Positions 44,793-54,444 of a stretch of DNA of 64,000 bases are shown here, one piece after another; the stretch's first letter is position 1, and every line of letters begins with the position of its first letter. A program made the translations under genes and the position numbers. Below the pieces are notes generated by a model, which had not been told where the DNA came from, ran no database searches, and saw only the letters and a list, made by a program, of their open reading frames with translations. Location: contig CM046878.1 of NCBI GenBank assembly GCA_025667525.1, positions 387,127,307 to 387,191,306 of the forward strand, given 5' to 3'. Source of the DNA: Glebionis coronaria (taxonomy: Eukaryota > Streptophyta > Magnoliopsida > Asterales > Asteraceae).

Positions 44793-45349
44793 AGTAAGAG
44801 AATTATATTGATCGTTTCGCACTTGGTTAATTCTCTAAAAAGTCCCCAAATGTACACAAGTGACTTTTTGTTTGAAAGCCAAATACCTACACGATTTGAT
44901 CACACATATTATAATTTACATACTTCGCGATGTGATTTGCTTTAAGGTTATAATTTAGCTGCTTGTTGTAACGAACCTGCACATATACATTGTGGCAACT
45001 TGATTAACTGTACAAGATTCATATAGCCCAATGTAAGGCTGTGTTTGTTTTCGAAAAAATGTCTGACTGCCTCTGACTCGTCATGAGTCAGACGCGGTCA
45101 GATCTCAGGCATGTTTGTTTTTTATCTGCCAGTCAGACTCAGACAGATCTTGAATCTCTGACTTAGTTAGAGGTGGTGATCGTGTCTGAATGCATCTTAC
45201 TCATACAATAACGCTCGACTATATTAGGGTAACACACTTTTTCGATGGTTTTGCTCGTCGGAAATTAATGGAGAAGAAATAGTAGTTGGGAAAGGAAGAA
45301 GATATTGGGATTTGAATATGAGAAGAAGATAATAGATTGTATATTAATA
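44793..45349. other. Non-coding; possible hAT-type repeat end
   Basis: No gene. 45033-45200 begins AAGGCTGTGTTTGTTTTCG and repeats GTTTGTTTTTTATCTG and GTCTGA(C/A) words. Similar words, inverted, lie at 58330-58410. This is the look of a small hAT-type element end, but no complete element can be delimited. Confidence 0.35.
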
Positions 45350-45358
45350 TAATGATTT
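45350..45358. repeat. 9 bp target site duplication, left
   Basis: TAATGATTT directly left of the MULE end GAAAAAATTTCATG. It is identical to 57986-57994. Confidence 0.92.
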
Positions 45359-45539
45359 GAAAAAATTTCATGTTTGGTCCCTATCGTTTACACAGAAAAT
45401 CAAGTTTGGTCTCTATCTCAAAATAAGTCCACCGATCGTCCCTATCGTTTGCATTTACGATCAAAAATCATCCCTATCTTGAATGGTCGTTTATTTTCTC
45501 TGTTAACTTTTGGGCGTATAGGGGTAGTTTGGTCTTTTA
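45359..45539 (+). repeat. MULE left terminal inverted repeat
   Basis: Begins GAAAAAATTTCATGTTTGGT. The first about 80 bases match the right end with only a couple of mismatches; similarity declines but continues to TTTGGTCTTTT near 45539. Confidence 0.92.
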
Positions 45540-46212
45540 CTATTTTTTTATTATATACAAACACCTTCTCCCTCACCTTCTCTCTCACCTTAAATAACTC
45601 AAACCCTAATAGGGTTTCTCATTTAACCTAGCCACCTATCTTTTTATTCTCACCTAAAAATTTGACAGCCACTCGCCGGCGACCAACTCCGGCCAAATCC
45701 ATAAAAACTAACTGTTTTCTACCACCCATGACCACCATATTTGTCTCCACCACCAGCCGCCATACACCACATCCAACACCATCATCACCATCGAAGCATA
45801 CCACCACAACCACGATCTACCATCACCAACCAACACCATCGTCTAGATTTTCTGTCACCCATCATCACCACCGTTGTGGTCTCTAACCAAACACCACCAC
45901 CATCTCGTTCATATAAATCACCACTAGCCATTAGATCCACGCCGGGTCTATACCATCCCGACAACAAACCCCCCCTTCACCACATATCCATTGTCTTGGT
46001 CTTCCACCACGCCGGCCACCGTCACCACCATCTCGCGCCACCACATCTCCGATCTGCCACCACCACTTGATGGTTTAACTACCACTGTGGTCTTTAACCG
46101 CGAGCCACCACCACAGATCTGCCAATGTGGTCGCATGGGATGCTTCGTTTATATTTGGCCATTATCATAGAAGAAGCACCATTACTTACATGTTTGGTCC
46201 AATCAACCCGAC
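45540..46212. other. MULE interior, no recognised gene
   Basis: C-rich, CACCAC-repeating sequence (about 45660-46090). It yields long open frames on both strands (45662, 45741, 45628) full of His/Pro/Thr or Val/Gly, which are products of base composition. Nothing else is seen. Confidence 0.5.
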
Positions 46213-46428
46213 ATGTATATTTTGAACTGTAACCAAAGAATCAGAATCATTCGTGCCAAACCAAGAGATCAACCAAGCCCAGAGCCAGAGGAAATGATCA
46301 TGAAGAATCTACAAGTGATGAGCACACCCAAAATAATAAAAGGAAGGGGTAGAGGCATAGGGCGTGGTAGACTTAGTAAAGCAGAAAAAGAAGCATATGT
46401 AGTAGAAGCAGTAGAAGGAGCATTGTAA
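46213..46428 (+). pseudogene. MULE internal ORF, 5' part, disrupted by LTR insertion
   Basis: 70 codons are open from ATG 46213 up to the target duplication AGCAT (46419-46423); the LTR then adds a stop. Removing the insert (one AGCAT retained) makes the frame continue from 57101 to a stop at 57232, 114 codons in all. Visible features are a Pro/Glu-rich start, KGRGRGIGRGR (RGR box near residues 43-53) and a Lys/Ala-rich helix. I do not recognise the protein. It could be a captured host gene piece. Confidence 0.5.
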
Positions 46429-49084
46429 CACCCCATTTGTTAAGATGGAATGCTACAGTAAATTATGGCGTGTCATCAAAGCATGCAAGGTAAATGTCTA
46501 AATATTCATGACCATAAATAGAAATACCAGAATCAAACATCGGTAGTCTAGTAACTCACACACAAGCAATATTAAGTACTGTAAATGAAAGGACTAAACA
46601 ATGTCCAAATGAAGTAAAGTATGAGAAAGTAGGAATAAATGCATAAGGTAAAAGAGGCCGGATAGCTTCCATCCGAATGCACATACTATGGAGTTCCTAC
46701 TTGCGACCTTGGGTGCCTGTCGTTTGGGAACATGGAAATGGAAAACGGCTGAACATAACGCTCAGTGCACGGATATATAGCATAACGTAAAGACATAAAG
46801 GAATGATAGCATATAAGGCATATAAAGCATGAATTGCAGTGGAAATGAATAAGTCCTGGGAAAACCTAGATGTATGACATGTTTACTAGTTTTAGTTCTG
46901 AAAATATAGCTTATGTTACTTATGAAAATCTGTATTAGATTAATATACCAAAATCCAATATAGGTCATGAGGTCAACAACGTGCATGAATACTTGGAGGG
47001 GTGACCTCGTCATAAAAATTAGAGGGGGTGCCTCTAATTAATTGGTAATGGGTAGGAGGGATCAACTCCTTGTGAAGGATGCAAGGCACACACTACATTC
47101 ACCATGAAATCCTGACTGAAGATGAACCTAGGATGCACCCATATGCCCCACATGATAATAATAATATAATAATCGCCAAATAACTGAAAGGGACGCCATG
47201 AGCTATCACTCCGTCGTGGTGAAGTCATAACACTAGTGCCTCTAGTGTTATGATTATGGTACCTCCATAACTAGGTGAAACTGGTCATGCATGTATATGG
47301 CTAAGGTAACTAATAAAACATAAGCATTTAATCTGTAACTACTGGGGAAAACAGTTGGCTGCATACAGGAAATCCTAATAAAGGAAGAGATTGTCCTTAC
47401 TGAAAGACGGGAAATCCGTACCTTATGTCTAGTAGAAGCTAATGGAAACGCTGAAGAAACTACTCCTCCTTGATGGATAATACTACATAAGAATGGGAAC
47501 GTGTATGAGTTGTCTAAATTACATGTGTATTACTGGTTCTGTGTGTTATTAGCTTGTTATACTATTTTGTCTTTTTTGAGTATGTTACTGTGTTATCTGT
47601 AGTTATACTGATGTTCTGTTGTATATTATTTATGTAGTAGTGTATTATAATACTTGTATTGTAATACTAAGTAACTTTCTAAAAATAGCAGGTTTCCATA
47701 AATAGTAAGTTTCTAAAAATAGAAAGTTTCCAAAAATAGTAAGTTTCCATAATTAGAAATAAGCTAGATTATTAATAATAAGTAAACTTTAATTAGTATA
47801 ATACAAGTCATGGTTAGAGCTTTTTAATTAAATAACTTGGTTAATTTAATTAAACTATACATTATAAGAATTTAATTAAAAATAAATGTTTTAATTAAAT
47901 TAAGCTAAGTAAAATACTTTAGGTTATACATGAAATATTAATTTTAATATTTAACCTAAGTCATGACTTTAATTAAATTAAAAGTCTAGTAATTAATTCA
48001 ATTAAACATATATTCTGATTTTAATATTTTTCTCGAATCCCGAACCCGTATTTTAAAAATTAACCTGAGCCCGAAACCCGGTTCACACATAAGCCGAAAC
48101 ATAACAGCCCTACCAGTGGCTAGACCGGCTAACCGGTTGCCACTGGTGGCTCACGGTTCCCACTACCGAGCCATGACAGCCCGGTTCACACCGGTTGGCC
48201 ACCGGTTCACACCGGTTCAACCCGTTTCCCCCTGCTTGCTTTGTTCGGTTCCCACTGTTAGCCAAAAAGCCCCCACCAAGACCCTCTAGGTCTCGGTTGG
48301 CACTCGATCCAAGCAAAAACCCTACCCCGACATGCGGTCGGGGTTTCCTTGTGTTGTCTGAGCTAAGACCAACCAAGCCGAGATCCCTTGTGGTCTCGGT
48401 GGTGGTGATGAAGACAAGCCGAGACCCCTAGTGGTCTCGGTTGTGTCTCGGCCGAAACCACACCAAACACCCCCTTAATCATATTTTAATTAATCCCACA
48501 TGTTTTATTTACTTGTTTTAAGATTAATTAAAAAAGAACATGAATTCAATAAGAATTTAAAAAGAAAAGGAAGTGTTTTGATTTACTGAACACGTGGAAG
48601 AAAGGATTAGATTACGATCACGTACACACAAAATCAACAATCAAAATCGTCCAGTTTGTTCCTTGTGGTTTGAGGTGGCCGGCGGTAAGAGAGGAAAAGG
48701 AGGCAAGGGAGAACTTTTTTTGTAAACCTAAAATATGTTTATGTTTTCTTGTGTTTTTACTTAACATGTTTTAAGTTGGGTCATGGGCCAAGCCCACTTA
48801 TCATTCTCTCTTGTTTAGCCACGACACATAGGGAGCCCACGGGGAAACCCGTAGTTTTCCCGAGTTCAATTATTTACGTGTACGTTCATGTTTAATTATC
48901 GTGATTTTTATATGTCGTGTACTTAACACATTTATAATATATACATAATTACATGTTATTAAATATCGTGACATGTGAATTATATTATAAATGGAAAGTT
49001 TTAATTTTACTGTATTTTTGTATGTTCACTGTTCATGTTACTGTTCATGTGTACTGTTCATGGTATTTTAATGCGGGTTTTACA
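46424..49084 (-). repeat. 3' LTR of Tekay-like element (2661 bp)
   Basis: On the minus strand starts TGTAAAACCCGCATT (49084) and ends GGGGTGTTACA (46424). It contains three CTGTTCATG repeats at its start (49028-49062; the 5' LTR has two), the GC-rich hairpin block and a few 17 bp minisatellite units. Confidence 0.93.
48325..48440. repeat. GC-rich hairpins in 3' LTR
   Basis: Three inverted repeats: CCCCGAC-ATGCG-GTCGGGG (48325-48343), CCGAGA...TCTCGG (48378-48399) and CCGAGACC-CCTAGT-GGTCTCGG (48419-48440). Confidence 0.85.
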
Positions 49085-49100
49085 ACTCTTCCCTTCTAAA
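49085..49100 (-). promoter_or_regulatory. Polypurine tract
   Basis: The minus strand reads TTAGAAGGGAAGAGT directly before the LTR start TGTAAAACCC. Confidence 0.8.
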
Positions 49101-49155
49101 AGAACAATTCGTCCTCGAATTGGAGAAACATAAACTGAAAGAAAACATACCCAAA

Positions 49156-49603
49156 TTAGAACTGTAAATGAGGGTAAGAAGTCCGTATAGACTCCTCCGT
49201 CTCCCAAGTGGCTTCCCGCTCAGGATGATCCCTCCAGAGGATTTTGACGAAAGGGATCGTCTTCCTCCTCATGACACGATCTTGTCGCTCAAGAACTCTC
49301 TCGGGTTCTTCGATATATGAAAGATCCTCTCGAATCTGATCAAGAGGATATTAGACAACATGAACCAGTTGATAGTTGTATCCTTTGAGTAAGGACACAT
49401 GGAACACGTTGTGAACGTGTGATAGCTGAGGCGATAACGCTAAACGATATGACACTTCACCAACGCGTTCTATGATGTCGAACGGTCTGATAAAGCGAGG
49501 ATTGAGCTTCCCTCTGATTCCAAAACGTTTAACTCCTCGTGCAGGTGATACCTTGAGGAAAACGTGGCCACCTACGTTGAGAGATACATCTCAACGACGC
49601 TTA
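49156..49603 (-). pseudogene. Chromodomain-like C-terminus of integrase
   Basis: After a one-base insertion near 49608 the frame reads a Ty3 integrase tail (LNVGGHVFLKVSPARG, KRFGIRGKLNPRFIRPF) with stops at about 49590 and in the 49350 region. It ends in a chromodomain-like segment (VKILWRDHPEREATWETEE, stop at 49156). In chromoviruses this domain steers integration to marked chromatin; the aromatic cage residues are only partly visible. The ending supports the Tekay/chromovirus assignment. Confidence 0.75.
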
Positions 49604-50518
49604 TCAACATAAGCTCTTCTGGCGAGCACGAGCTTCCTGAAGCTTCGCCTTGGCGACGAATACCTTCTCATTAGTCACCTCAATCATCTCTAGATCCTCA
49701 AGCAGTCGTTCTCCCACCTTATCCCAAAAGATTGGGGCGCGACACATCCTACCATATAAAATCTCAAAGGGAGTACACTTGATGCTAGCGTGCCAGCTGT
49801 TGTTGTATGCAAACTCCACTAGAAATATATAATCATCCCAGCTTCCTTACCACTCTAGAGCACACGCCCGCAACATGTCCTCCAATGTCTGAATGGTGCG
49901 TTCCGACTGTCCGTCGGTCTGAGGATGAAAGGCAGTGCTGAGCTTAAGTCTGGTGCCCCAAGCTTTCTGCAGACTATGCCAGAAACGCGATGTGAAACGG
50001 GGATCTCTGTCAGAGATGATTTCTGATGGAGTACCATGCAGTCTCATGATCTCCTTCTGAAAAGTGTCTGCTAATTTGCTGACCGGATGCTCCTTGCGGA
50101 TCGGCAGAAAATGAACAGATTTAGTCAACCTATAAACAATAACCCAGATAGCGTCGTTCTTCTTCTGTGTCACAGGAAGACCAGTAACCAAATCTATGGT
50201 GATTTAGTCCCACTTCCATGCTAGAATATCTAATGGTTGCAGTAACCCACTAGCTCGCTGGTGTTTGATCTTAACCTGCTGGTAGATCATACATTTAGAA
50301 ACAAAGGTGTCAACATCCTGCTTCATACCACTCCACCAAAAGTGTTGCTTGATGTCGTGGTACATCTTGGTAGAACCAGGATGTATAGTAAATGGAGAGT
50401 TGTGAGCTTCAGTCAGCACAGCTTCCCTGACTGTAGAGTCATCAGGAACCACTAGTCTAGTGCCCTGCCATAAGATACCGTCGTTGTCGACACGAAACTC
50501 CGTATGCTGATCAAGGTT
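49604..50518 (-). pseudogene. Tekay-like integrase, several stops
   Basis: Single frame with stops at 50204-50206 and 49847-49849 and a frameshift near 49608. The zinc-binding region has H..H but ends KCMIYQQVK, with Tyr where the last Cys belongs (G to A). The core is complete for the acidic triad: ITIDLVTGLP, ISDRDPRFTSRFW and DGQSERTIQTLE. WVIVYRLTKS has Tyr for the usual Asp. It then runs through VEFAYNNSWHASI and LYGRMCR. It continues into the chromodomain-like end. Confidence 0.88.
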
Positions 50519-51241
50519 CTAAATGATAGCCCAAATCTCACCATCGTCCTTCTCAGCTTCCTTGATCCTAGAATGTAAGTCTGGTTCCACTCTAAGATTA
50601 GCCCAGTAACCGTATTGTCCTCGTACACAAAACTTAATATCAGTCATCTCTAGGTCACGGGTGATCTCTTTTGCAATCCATATGCCAACAATCATATCCG
50701 ACCTTCTGCTTAGAGCATCTGCCACCACATTCTCCTTACCAGGATGGTACTGAATGTTGGTGTCGTAGTCCTTCAATAGCTCTAACCATCTCCTTTGTCT
50801 CATGTTCAGTTCTTTCTGGGTGAAGATGTACTTGAGACTCTTGTGGTCGGTGAATATGTCACATGATTCACCATACAAATAATGTCTCCAGATCTTCAAA
50901 GCGAAAACAACTGCTGCAAGTTCTAAGTCGTGAGTGGGATAGTTTTCTTCATAAGGTTTCAGATGTCGTGATGTGTATGCAATAACCTTCCCATGTTGCA
51001 TGAGAACGCAGCCTAGACCCTTTCCTGAAGCGTCACTATAGATCTGAAATCCACCTGAACCAGATGGGAGAGTAAGAATAGGTGCAGTCACTAACTTATG
51101 CTTAAGATCTTCAAATCTCTTCTCTCGTTCTTCCGTCCAGACGAATTTCTCTCCTTTCCTCATCAGCTTAGTCAAAGGTAAGGATAACCGTGAAAAGTTC
51201 TCTACAAACCTGCGGTAGTAGCCAGCTAAACCCATAAAACT
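50519..51241 (-). pseudogene. Tekay-like RNase H and connection
   Basis: Open piece 51235-50519 in the same frame as RT, between TGA at 51242-51244 (Arg CGA expected) and TAG at 50519-50521. It starts with [13 protein letters not shown], then [47 protein letters not shown], and [15 protein letters not shown]. The RNase H acidic residues in SDAS, DLELAA and TDHK are kept. Confidence 0.9.
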
Positions 51242-52024
51242 TCAGACCTCAGTTGCAGATGTAGGTCTCGGCCATTTGGTGATAGCTTCAACCTTTGCAG
51301 GATCCACGGTGATCCCCTCTGCAGATACAATATGGCCCAGAAATGTCACCTTGCTTAACCAGAACTCACACTTAGAGAACTTGGCATCCAACTGCTTTTG
51401 ACGAAGAATCTGCAAGACTATACGAAGGTGTTCCTCATGTTCCTCCTTAGATTTGGAAAAAATCAGAATGTCATTAATGAAAACGATAACGAACTTGTCC
51501 AAAAACTCATGGAAGACACGGTTCATCAAATCCATGAAGACAGCTGGAGCATTAGTGAGTCCGAATGGCATGACTACGAACTCGTAGTGCCCATAACGTG
51601 TATGGAAAGCAGTCTTAGAGATATCCTGCTCCTTGACCCGTAACTGATGGTAGCCGGACCTCATATTGATTTTGGAGAAATACTTGGCGCCCTGAAGTTG
51701 ATCGAAAAGGTCATCAATTCACGGCAAAGGATAACGATTCCTGATCGTGATCTTGTTCAGCTCACGATAGTCTATACAGAAACGCATGCTGTCGTATTTT
51801 TTGTTCACGAACAGTACCGGTGCACCCCATGGAGATGCACTGGGACGGATGAAACCTCGTTCCAGAAGTTCTTGTAGCTGATCTTTTAGTTCTTTAAGCT
51901 CTATAGGATCCATGCGATAAGGATCTTTGGAAATTGGCTCTGCACCTAGAATGAGCTCAATTTCAAACTCGACCTCACGAGCAGGTGGTATGCCCCGAAG
52001 TTCATCAAGAAAAATGTCGGGAAA
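51242..52024 (-). pseudogene. Tekay-like reverse transcriptase, catalytic Asp changed
   Basis: Same frame as the protease, after TAA at 52025-52027. It has [36 protein letters not shown], a TGA at 51719-51721 (Arg CGA expected), [23 protein letters not shown], then FINDIL where FIDDIL is the catalytic box: the first Asp reads Asn (GAT to AAT, about 51478-51490). Later come FSKCEFWL and VTFLGHIVS. The change alone would inactivate the enzyme. Lengths match the family. Confidence 0.92.
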
Positions 52025-52593
52025 TTATGACACAATAAGCTGATCTTGGATCGAGGGAGACTCGGCAGTAATGTCATGAATATTGGCTATGAAGCCCTGA
52101 CATTCGTGTGTTAGTACTGCACGCGCCTCCATGGATGAAATAATTTGTACTGACCTCCCTGGCAGAAAACCATGGTGTATGTACTTTGGGGATTTAACAT
52201 CACCGAAGATAAATCGATAATTGTGGCAGTCAATCGTAGCCTGGTGTTTGGATAACCAGTCCATGCCCAAAATCAAGTCAAAATCGCACATGTCCAAAGG
52301 AAGTGCGTCAACTCTGTGGATCTTATCATCAAATTCTAGGGGAAGATCTCTGTACACCTGAGTGATTCGTACAGATTCCCTAAGTGGCGTGGAAATGCAT
52401 AAGGCATTATCTAATGGCATAGGGGACATCCTAACATGTACAACAAAAGTTTTGGAAATGACTGAATGAGTCGCTCCAGTATCAAATAGAACACATGCTG
52501 CCAAACCATTCATAAAAATATTTTCGGTGATGGTACCTGAAGTCTTGTTCGCCTGATCTCTAGTAGTAGTGAACACGCGACCATAAGTAGGAG
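52025..52593 (-). pseudogene. Tekay-like aspartic protease
   Basis: Open 52576-52028. The active-site loop is VLFDTGATHSVIS, intact, and the second-half segment DLILGMDWLSKH is intact. It ends QDQLIVS followed by TAA where the family has Glu (SEFPD). It is joined to gag by a shift of frame near 52590. It would process the gag-pol polyprotein. Confidence 0.88.
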
Positions 52594-52784
52594 GTGGCTT
52601 GTCTCGGCATGTCCAGAGGTGCCTTCTATCTCACCTTGGCGACAATCCTTCTGCTGATAGCCTTGTTGGCCACACTTGAAACAACCACCAGTACCTCTGC
52701 GACAAATACCAGAATGTCTGCGCGAACAAGTAGGACAGATAGGATGCGTGAATCCTCCAGCAGGCGTCCTAGTTATCTGAGAGT

Positions 52785-52857
52785 CTGTTTCAGGATTACA
52801 TGTATGAGACATGGTCGTGGAGCATAAACATGATTACATAGAAGGATTAATAATTAC
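52785..52857 (-). other. Putative gag intron 3 (73 bp)
   Basis: The coding strand begins GTAATTATTAATCC and ends CCTGAAACAG. TTATTAAT resembles a branch-point word but lies near the donor. Its exclusion joins RSTSS to DSQITRTPAGG in frame. Confidence 0.65.
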
Positions 52858-52925
52858 CAGATGAGGTAGAACGGTTAGGCTGTGAACCTCTATGGTCCTA
52901 ATCCCTGCCGTTACCATTGTTGTTC

Positions 52926-53001
52926 CTGAATTAGAAATGTTGGAGTGTCAAAACACCATAACATAAGATAGTTTAACATGAGAGAATGTAAATGTAGGGA
53001 C
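52926..53001 (-). other. Putative gag intron 2 (76 bp)
   Basis: The coding strand begins CAG/GTCCCTAC and ends TTTCTAATTCAG/GAAC. TTCTAAT near the end could serve as branch or acceptor tract. It is preceded and followed by Asn-rich gag text that reads through only if it is removed. Confidence 0.7.
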
Positions 53002-53145
53002 CTGCTGTTGTTCGAGTTATTAGCGTTGTTACGGTAATTATCATTACCGCCACGCCTCTTAGAACCAGAACGGTCGTTGGTCTGACCATTTCCCTTAGAT
53101 GCTTGCTGCTGAACGACCGCAGGCTTACGGTCGTCAATCTTCTGC

Positions 53146-53229
53146 CTGGGATATAAAGTTGAACAGAGGATGATATGAAAAGAAAATACTGATGGAAATG
53201 AATGGATTACAATTGGTGATTGAAGATAC
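53146..53229 (-). other. Putative gag intron 1 (84 bp)
   Basis: The coding strand begins AAGAG/GTATCTTC and ends TTTATATCCCAG/GCAG. The U-rich inside (TTTTCTTTTC) is typical of plant introns. Removal restores DDRAVKR to QKIDDRKPA. Confidence 0.75.
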
Positions 53230-53986
53230 CTCTTCACTGCTCTGTCATCACCATACTTCTCTCGTTCCTGAAGCATCTCCAGCTTACGGGTTGCATCGGC
53301 CACCTGTGCTACTGTAGTGAACGTAGCACAAACCAAATTGTTGGCAACCAAAGTGCGAAGAGCCCAGCGAAACTTCTCAGCTTGCTCCTCAGCTGTACCA
53401 GTTGCTGCTCCCAAGAAACCAGCTAAACGGAGAAACCTCTGCATGAATTCGTTGGTATTATCCCCAGCAACCTGTCGGATATTATGATAATCCCGCTTAA
53501 GCTTCTCCTGTTCAGCATGTGGAAAATACTGGTCAAGGAAGAGCTCCTTAAATTGGTCCCATGTCAAAAGTGCAACCCAATTATCACCACCATTGGACTG
53601 CTTGACAGACTTCCACCATTGTAGTACATCACCTTCAAACTTATAGCAAGCCAGTCTTGCCTTAAAAGCGCCGTCACAACCCATCGCATCGAATATCTTC
53701 TCGATGTGAGAAATCCAAGCCTCAGCCTCATTGGGGCTGTCAGTATGCTCAAACGAACGGGGTCGCTGTTTGTTGAATCGCTCCAACCAAGTCATGAGAG
53801 TAACAGGTGGTGGTGGTGGAGGATTGTTGTTGTAGTGGTTTTCAGGATGGGGTCGTATTGAACGCCCTGAGCTTGAATTTCAGCATGAACTTCGTCCCTG
53901 ATTTCATTGCAAGGTTGGGGAAGGATGGCTTGCAAAGCTGCATTGACAGCTGCAGCCAATTCTTGAGCATTGCGTGTGTTCACCAT

Positions 53987-54427
53987 CTGACAGTTTAAAA
54001 ACAAAATGCAACATAAATGATAAGTCTGAAATGAGATGAACATAAAAATTCATGAACAATGTATAAATCAATTGAAGCATATTATAATGCATGAAACAGT
54101 GTAGAATGCATGATGCAGTTTATAAAAACTTTTATATGCGCGAGGGTAAACGCCTATGGTCAGTTCACCCAAAACAAAAGATATAGCGAGGGGACGCCTA
54201 TGGGTTGGTCCCAAAGTTAAAAGTTTTGATAAAAGCACATGTGACTAAATAGGGCCAGTCCTGTACCAACCCTTACTTAGTCATAAATTTGCGACAATGA
54301 TATGAATGCATGAAAATAAAAATGAAAATGAATGAATGCATGAAAACCAACTGTCAGTTTTAGGAAGACGTTAGTGACTACCCATAAGTCATAGGTCATG
54401 TTTTACAGAGCTACAAGTCGAAACCTT
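53987..54427 (-). other. Leader of Tekay-like element
   Basis: Non-coding, between primer site and gag. It contains GGGACGCCTATGGGTTGGTCCC (in two parts near 54193-54214) and a related phrase near 54148-54170. It ends TTTAAACTGTCAG at the gag start, which could itself be a splice acceptor. Confidence 0.5.
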
Positions 54428-54440
54428 GGCTCTGATACCA
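54428..54440 (-). promoter_or_regulatory. Primer binding site, tRNA-iMet type
   Basis: The minus strand reads TGGTATCAGAGCC, an exact match to the iMet complement, four bases from the LTR at 54445. Confidence 0.9.
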
Positions 54441-54444
54441 TAAT

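Larger units (their letters stand above)
52594..53986 (-). pseudogene. gag: Tekay-like gag with three apparent introns
   Basis: Start chosen at MVNTRNAQELAA (53986). A one-base indel near 53850 shifts into a Pro-rich stretch and the capsid domain (WLERFNKQRPRSFEH, MQRFLRLAGFLG, KLEMLQEREKYGDD). Three segments with GT...AG ends on the coding strand interrupt recognisable gag text: 53229-53146 (84 bp), 53001-52926 (76 bp) and 52857-52785 (73 bp). Leaving them out joins, in frame each time, text typical of this gag. A TAG at about 52880 breaks the second exon boundary region. The zinc knuckle CFKCGQQGYQQKDC has Tyr for His (CAT to TAT). Because the first segment is a multiple of three, the unspliced frame also stays open there. 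Confidence 0.82.

Noticed and set aside
45628..46136. Long overlapping ORFs rich in His/Pro/Thr (plus) and Val/Gly (minus)
   Set aside because: They come from CACCAC-type base composition inside the MULE; both strands are open at once and no domain is visible.
48110..48431. ORFs on both strands in the GC-rich LTR block (also 56099-56557)
   Set aside because: They are explained by palindromic GC-rich sequence; absent as a frame in the 27047 LTR copy.
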